From NCBI GenBank assembly GCA_030040235.1, contig JASHUC010000487.1:1-8707 (forward strand): a stretch of DNA of 8,707 nt. Direction: 5' to 3'. The translations under genes were made by a program, and so were the position numbers. Below the pieces are notes generated by a model. That model had not been told where the DNA came from, ran no database searches, and saw nothing but the letters and a program-made list of their open reading frames with translations. This stretch comes from Gammaproteobacteria bacterium. Its GTDB lineage: Bacteria; Pseudomonadota; Gammaproteobacteria; Steroidobacterales; Steroidobacteraceae. Positions 6,241 to 8,707 of this stretch are shown piece after piece. The stretch's first letter is position 1, and every line of letters starts with the position of its first letter.

Positions 6241-6828
6241 GTGATTGCCGCTTCGGGCGGCGCCCTCGCCGCCGGCGCGACGAGCACGGCTGCTCGCAAC
6301 CAGCGCGAGACCAACCTCGTCAGGCGGATCGCGGCCCGCGACGCCGCGGCGCTGAAGGAGTTGTACTTTCTTTATCACCGCCGTCTCGCCCGGTTCCTCA
6401 CACGCCTGACTTCGCGGGTGGAAGTCGCGGAGGAGATCGTCAACGACACCTTCTGGGTGATCTGGCAGAGGGCCGGGGACTTTCGCGGCGCCTCGCTCGT
6501 CTCGACCTGGATCCTCGGCATCGCCTACCGGCGGGCGTTGAAATCGTTCCGGCGCTTGCGGCCGGTGCCCCTGATGGACGATGACTCGGCGGGCGAGCCG
6601 AGCGAGGAGCCCTGGCGGCAGGCCGAGCTCAGCGAATGGCTGAGCGTCGCGCTCGCGCGCCTGCCGTACGAGCAGCGCACCGTGCTCGAGCTGGCCTACA
6701 CCGTCGGGCATTCCTGCGAGGAGATCGCGGCCATCATGGAATGTCCCGTCAACACCGTCAAAACACGCATGTTCCACGCGCGCCGCAAGCTCAGAATTCT
6801 GCTCGAGGCGCTCGGAGGAGCCGCGTGA
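6241..6828 (+). CDS. ECF (extracytoplasmic function) RNA polymerase sigma factor
   Basis: From GTG 6241 the product is 195 residues, a normal ECF length. Sigma region 2 (about 25-105) includes LYHRRLARFLTRL, AEEIVNDTFWVIWQ and the region 2.4-like STWILGIAYRRAL. Region 4 (about 133-190) includes LPYEQRTVLELAY, a helix-turn-helix (CEEIAAIMECPVNTVKTRM) and FHARRKLR. It lacks region 3, as ECF factors do. It should direct RNA polymerase to envelope-related promoters and be held by the anti-sigma factor encoded 19 nt downstream. The start was chosen from the Shine-Dalgarno site and from the upstream promoter motif, which would overlap the longest reading frame; ATG 6214 would be nearly leaderless. 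Inferred targets in this window are its own operon, the TIGR03118 lipoprotein gene and the heme lipoprotein/barrel operon. Confidence 0.92.
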   Translation: MIAASGGALAAGATSTAARNQRETNLVRRIAARDAAALKELYFLYHRRLARFLTRLTSRVEVAEEIVNDTFWVIWQRAGDFRGASLVSTWILGIAYRRALKSFRRLRPVPLMDDDSAGEPSEEPWRQAELSEWLSVALARLPYEQRTVLELAYTVGHSCEEIAAIMECPVNTVKTRMFHARRKLRILLEALGGAA

Positions 6829-6847
6829 GAATCCGGAGTGCGACAAC

Positions 6848-7609
6848 ATGGCATTGAAGCCTGACATCGCCGGTGCTCACGAGAGCGCCGCGCATCTGAT
6901 CCCGTGGCTGATCAACGGTACGCTCGCCGGCGAGGAGGCGGCTCGACTGCGCGCTCACCTCGCGACCTGTGCGCAGTGTCACGAGGACTTCCAGAGAGAG
7001 ACGGAGCTGTACGAGGCGATTCGCGCCGACGGTCCGCTGGTGTTTTCCGGGGAACCGTCCTTCGAGCGCTTGATGGCGCGGATCGAAGCCGATGACTTCG
7101 CGGCACCGGCGCCGGGCCCCTCCGTGGCGCCGGAGTTGGCCCGCTCGGCCGAGCCGGCGATGCCTCCCGCCGCGGAGCGCCCGGTCCGGCGGTTTCCGTG
7201 GCGCTCCGCCGCCGCGGTGCGTTGGCTCGCGGCAGCGGTCCTCATCGAAGCGCTGGGCCTCGGGCTCGGGGCGTGGCTGTGGCCGTCGGGCGGCACCGGG
7301 AGCACGGCGGCGTACCTCTCGCAGACGGCGCCCTACCGGACGCTGAGCACTCCGGCGGCGCGCCCTATCGACGGCCCCCTCGTGCACGCGGTCTTTCGCC
7401 CGAATCTGTCGCTCGGTGAGCTGCAAACGCTGCTGCAGAGCGTCGGCGCGCGCATCGTTGATGGTCCCTCGGAAGCGCATGTCTACACACTCGGGTTTGC
7501 GGAGCCCATCGCCTCGGCGAAGGTGCTCGAAACCCGCATCGACGTGCTCCGCGCGAGCAAGGAGGTCCTGTTCGCCGAGCCGGTGGGTGGCCGCCCGCGC
7601 CTGCCGTGA
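6848..7609 (+). CDS. Zinc-finger transmembrane anti-sigma factor with S8-propeptide-like periplasmic domain
   Basis: The 253-residue product has three parts. The cytoplasmic N-terminus holds a zinc-binding anti-sigma (ZAS) motif: H16, then H37-x3-C41-x2-C44 (HLATCAQC), preceded by LIPWLINGTL, typical of such proteins. An Ala/Pro-rich stretch (85-113) leads to one membrane helix (about 126-145, with a buried Glu134). The periplasmic part (147-253) ends in a compact domain (about 176-248: VHAVFRPNLSLGELQTLL, VGARIVDGP, VYTLGF, VLFAEPV) that resembles the propeptide/inhibitor domains of subtilisin-like proteases. ZAS proteins bind and silence the cognate ECF sigma factor. The gene follows the sigma gene by 19 nt and overlaps the S8 peptidase gene by 4 nt, so all three are probably one operon. 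I infer that the periplasmic domain is the signal-input or protease-recognition part. Confidence 0.88.
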   Translation: MALKPDIAGAHESAAHLIPWLINGTLAGEEAARLRAHLATCAQCHEDFQRETELYEAIRADGPLVFSGEPSFERLMARIEADDFAAPAPGPSVAPELARSAEPAMPPAAERPVRRFPWRSAAAVRWLAAAVLIEALGLGLGAWLWPSGGTGSTAAYLSQTAPYRTLSTPAARPIDGPLVHAVFRPNLSLGELQTLLQSVGARIVDGPSEAHVYTLGFAEPIASAKVLETRIDVLRASKEVLFAEPVGGRPRLP

Positions 7610-8707
7610 GAACTCCGGCATCGATCCCACGGCTGCGCCTCGTCCTCGCGGCGGCGATGGCGCTTCTTGCGAGCGCCTGTGCGGTCATGACGGGGTCGCC
7701 CCGCCTCGCTCCGCTGCCTGATGAGGCCCGCACGGCCTCCTCGCGGTTCATCGTGGTCACGGTGCGCAACGATGCGCACTCGCGTGCGGAGCGCGCGGGC
7801 TCGACGCCGCGTGGCTATGACGATGCGGCCGCTTACGGCACGACCTCGCTCGCCAGCGCCACCGTCCATTCTCTCGAGCGCTCCTACGGCCTTCGCGAGG
7901 TGTCCTCCTGGCCCATCATGTCGCTGCATGTCCACTGCATCGTCTTTCGAATGCCGCCCTCGAGCCGGCGTTCGCAGCTTCTGGGAAGGCTCGCGCGCGA
8001 CCCGCGGGTCGAGTCCGCGCAGGCCCTGAACGAATTTGCGACGCAGAGCGAGCCGCCCGCGCTCGGCGCGCAGGTGCGTCCTGCCTGGATGCCCTACAAC
8101 GACCCGTACGGACCTCTCCAACTCGCGCTGCGCGAGCTCGACGTGGTTGCAGCCCAGCGCGAGTCGCGCGGTGCGGGCGTGCGCATCGCAGTGATCGATA
8201 CGGGAGTCGATTTCGATCACCCGGATCTTGCATTGCGCGTGATCGCACACCGAAATTTCGTGGACGACGACGAGCGGCAGTTCAAACGTGATCTGCACGG
8301 GACGGAAGTCGCAGGAGTCATCGCCGCCGTGGCCAACAATGGCATCGGAATCATCGGCGTTGCGCCGGATTCCCGGGTGATTGCGCTGAAGGCTTGCTGG
8401 CAGCTGGGCGCGGGAGCGCGGGCCGTGTGCAACAGCTTCACGCTGGCGCAGGCGCTCGAGGCGGCCATCGTCGCCCACGCCGACGTCGTCAACCTGAGTC
8501 TCGCGGGGCCCTCCGACCCGCTGCTCACTCGGCTGGTCGTCCAGGGCATCGCGCAAGGCATGCTCTTTGTCGGGGCCGCAGGACCGGCCGGCGAGCCCGA
8601 GGGTTTCCCTGCCGATATTGCGGGTGTTCTCGCCGTCGAGGCGGCGGAAGATCGCTCCCCCCGGGCGAATCATCTTCTCGCGCCGGGGCGCGAGGTACTG
8701 ACGCTCG
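7606..8707 (+). CDS. Subtilisin-like S8 serine peptidase, exported (runs off the right edge)
   Basis: The reading frame starts at GTG 7606, overlapping the anti-sigma stop (GTGA), and is open to the window end (367 codons). Residues 1-25 are a signal peptide ending in a lipobox-like ASAC (C25), so it may be a lipoprotein. Residues about 47-150 look like an I9-type propeptide (RFIVVTV, then LARDPRVESAQAL). The catalytic domain shows the Asp motif VIDTGVDFDHPDL (D198) and the His motif DLHGTEVAGVIA (H231). The substrate-binding segment ADVVNLSLAGP is also present. The catalytic Ser motif (GTS) would lie beyond 8707. The usual oxyanion-hole Asn of the AAGN segment appears to be Pro (GAAGPAG, P327), which suggests altered or lost activity. 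Its position directly after the anti-sigma gene suggests a role in the sigma circuit. ATG 7657 would remove most of the signal peptide, so GTG is preferred. Confidence 0.88.
   Translation, partial: MRTPASIPRLRLVLAAAMALLASACAVMTGSPRLAPLPDEARTASSRFIVVTVRNDAHSRAERAGSTPRGYDDAAAYGTTSLASATVHSLERSYGLREVSSWPIMSLHVHCIVFRMPPSSRRSQLLGRLARDPRVESAQALNEFATQSEPPALGAQVRPAWMPYNDPYGPLQLALRELDVVAAQRESRGAGVRIAVIDTGVDFDHPDLALRVIAHRNFVDDDERQFKRDLHGTEVAGVIAAVANNGIGIIGVAPDSRVIALKACWQLGAGARAVCNSFTLAQALEAAIVAHADVVNLSLAGPSDPLLTRLVVQGIAQGMLFVGAAGPAGEPEGFPADIAGVLAVEAAEDRSPRANHLLAPGREVLTL

Noticed and set aside
6968..6982. CAQCH in the anti-sigma factor, formally a CxxCH heme motif
   Set aside because: It is part of the H-x3-C-x2-C zinc motif on the cytoplasmic side of the membrane helix, where c-type heme is not attached.
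7483..8673. A 396-codon minus-strand open frame opposite the anti-sigma and S8 peptidase genes
   Set aside because: The plus-strand frame has S8 catalytic motifs and a signal peptide; the antisense frame has no family features.

Overview
This window is GC-rich, densely coded Gram-negative chromosomal DNA. It encodes several outer-membrane beta-barrels, two polyserine-linker lipoproteins and an ECF sigma/anti-sigma pair. The TonB-dependent receptor, TorF-family porin and TIGR03118-family lipoprotein together suggest a gammaproteobacterium of the Xanthomonadales/Steroidobacterales/Nevskiales type. That placement is inference from protein flavour only. No RNA genes, insertion sequences, CRISPR arrays or prophage genes were seen.

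Layout: (1) 1-1770, minus strand, the N-terminal 590 residues of a TonB-dependent receptor that runs off the left edge. (2) 1771-1924, a divergent promoter region. (3) 1925-2791 and 2788-3894, plus strand, a translationally coupled pair: a lipoprotein with one CxxCH heme motif and a C-terminal Ig-like domain, then an outer-membrane barrel with an N-terminal CxxCH heme motif. (4) 3910-3946, a perfect 14-bp GC-rich hairpin between convergent genes. (5) 3957-5276, minus strand, a TIGR03118-family lipoprotein with polyserine tracts at both ends. (6) 5396-6169, plus strand, a TorF-family putative porin. (7) 6241-6828, 6848-7609 and 7606 to the right edge, plus strand: an ECF sigma factor, its zinc-finger transmembrane anti-sigma factor, and a subtilisin-like (S8) peptidase cut by the window end.

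The main discovery is a two-block element with a fixed 16-bp spacer that occurs upstream of three transcription units. It is TTGAAC-N16-GGTACTTACG before the sigma gene (plus strand, 6178-6209), TTGAAC-N16-GGCACTTACG before the TIGR03118 lipoprotein gene (minus strand, 5358-5327), and GTGAAC-N16-GGTACTCAAT before the heme lipoprotein/heme barrel operon (plus strand, 1867-1898). GAAC at -35 with this spacing is typical of ECF promoters. I therefore infer that the sigma factor regulates itself and drives the two surface-lipoprotein units.

Proposed system (inference): an envelope circuit in which the anti-sigma factor holds the sigma factor at the inner membrane. Its periplasmic part resembles an S8-peptidase propeptide and is encoded directly before an S8 peptidase, so that protease may sense or process it. 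Release of sigma would induce an outer-membrane heme module, perhaps a single-heme electron-transfer conduit of fused cytochrome-porin (Cyc2-like) type, together with a surface lipoprotein of unknown function.
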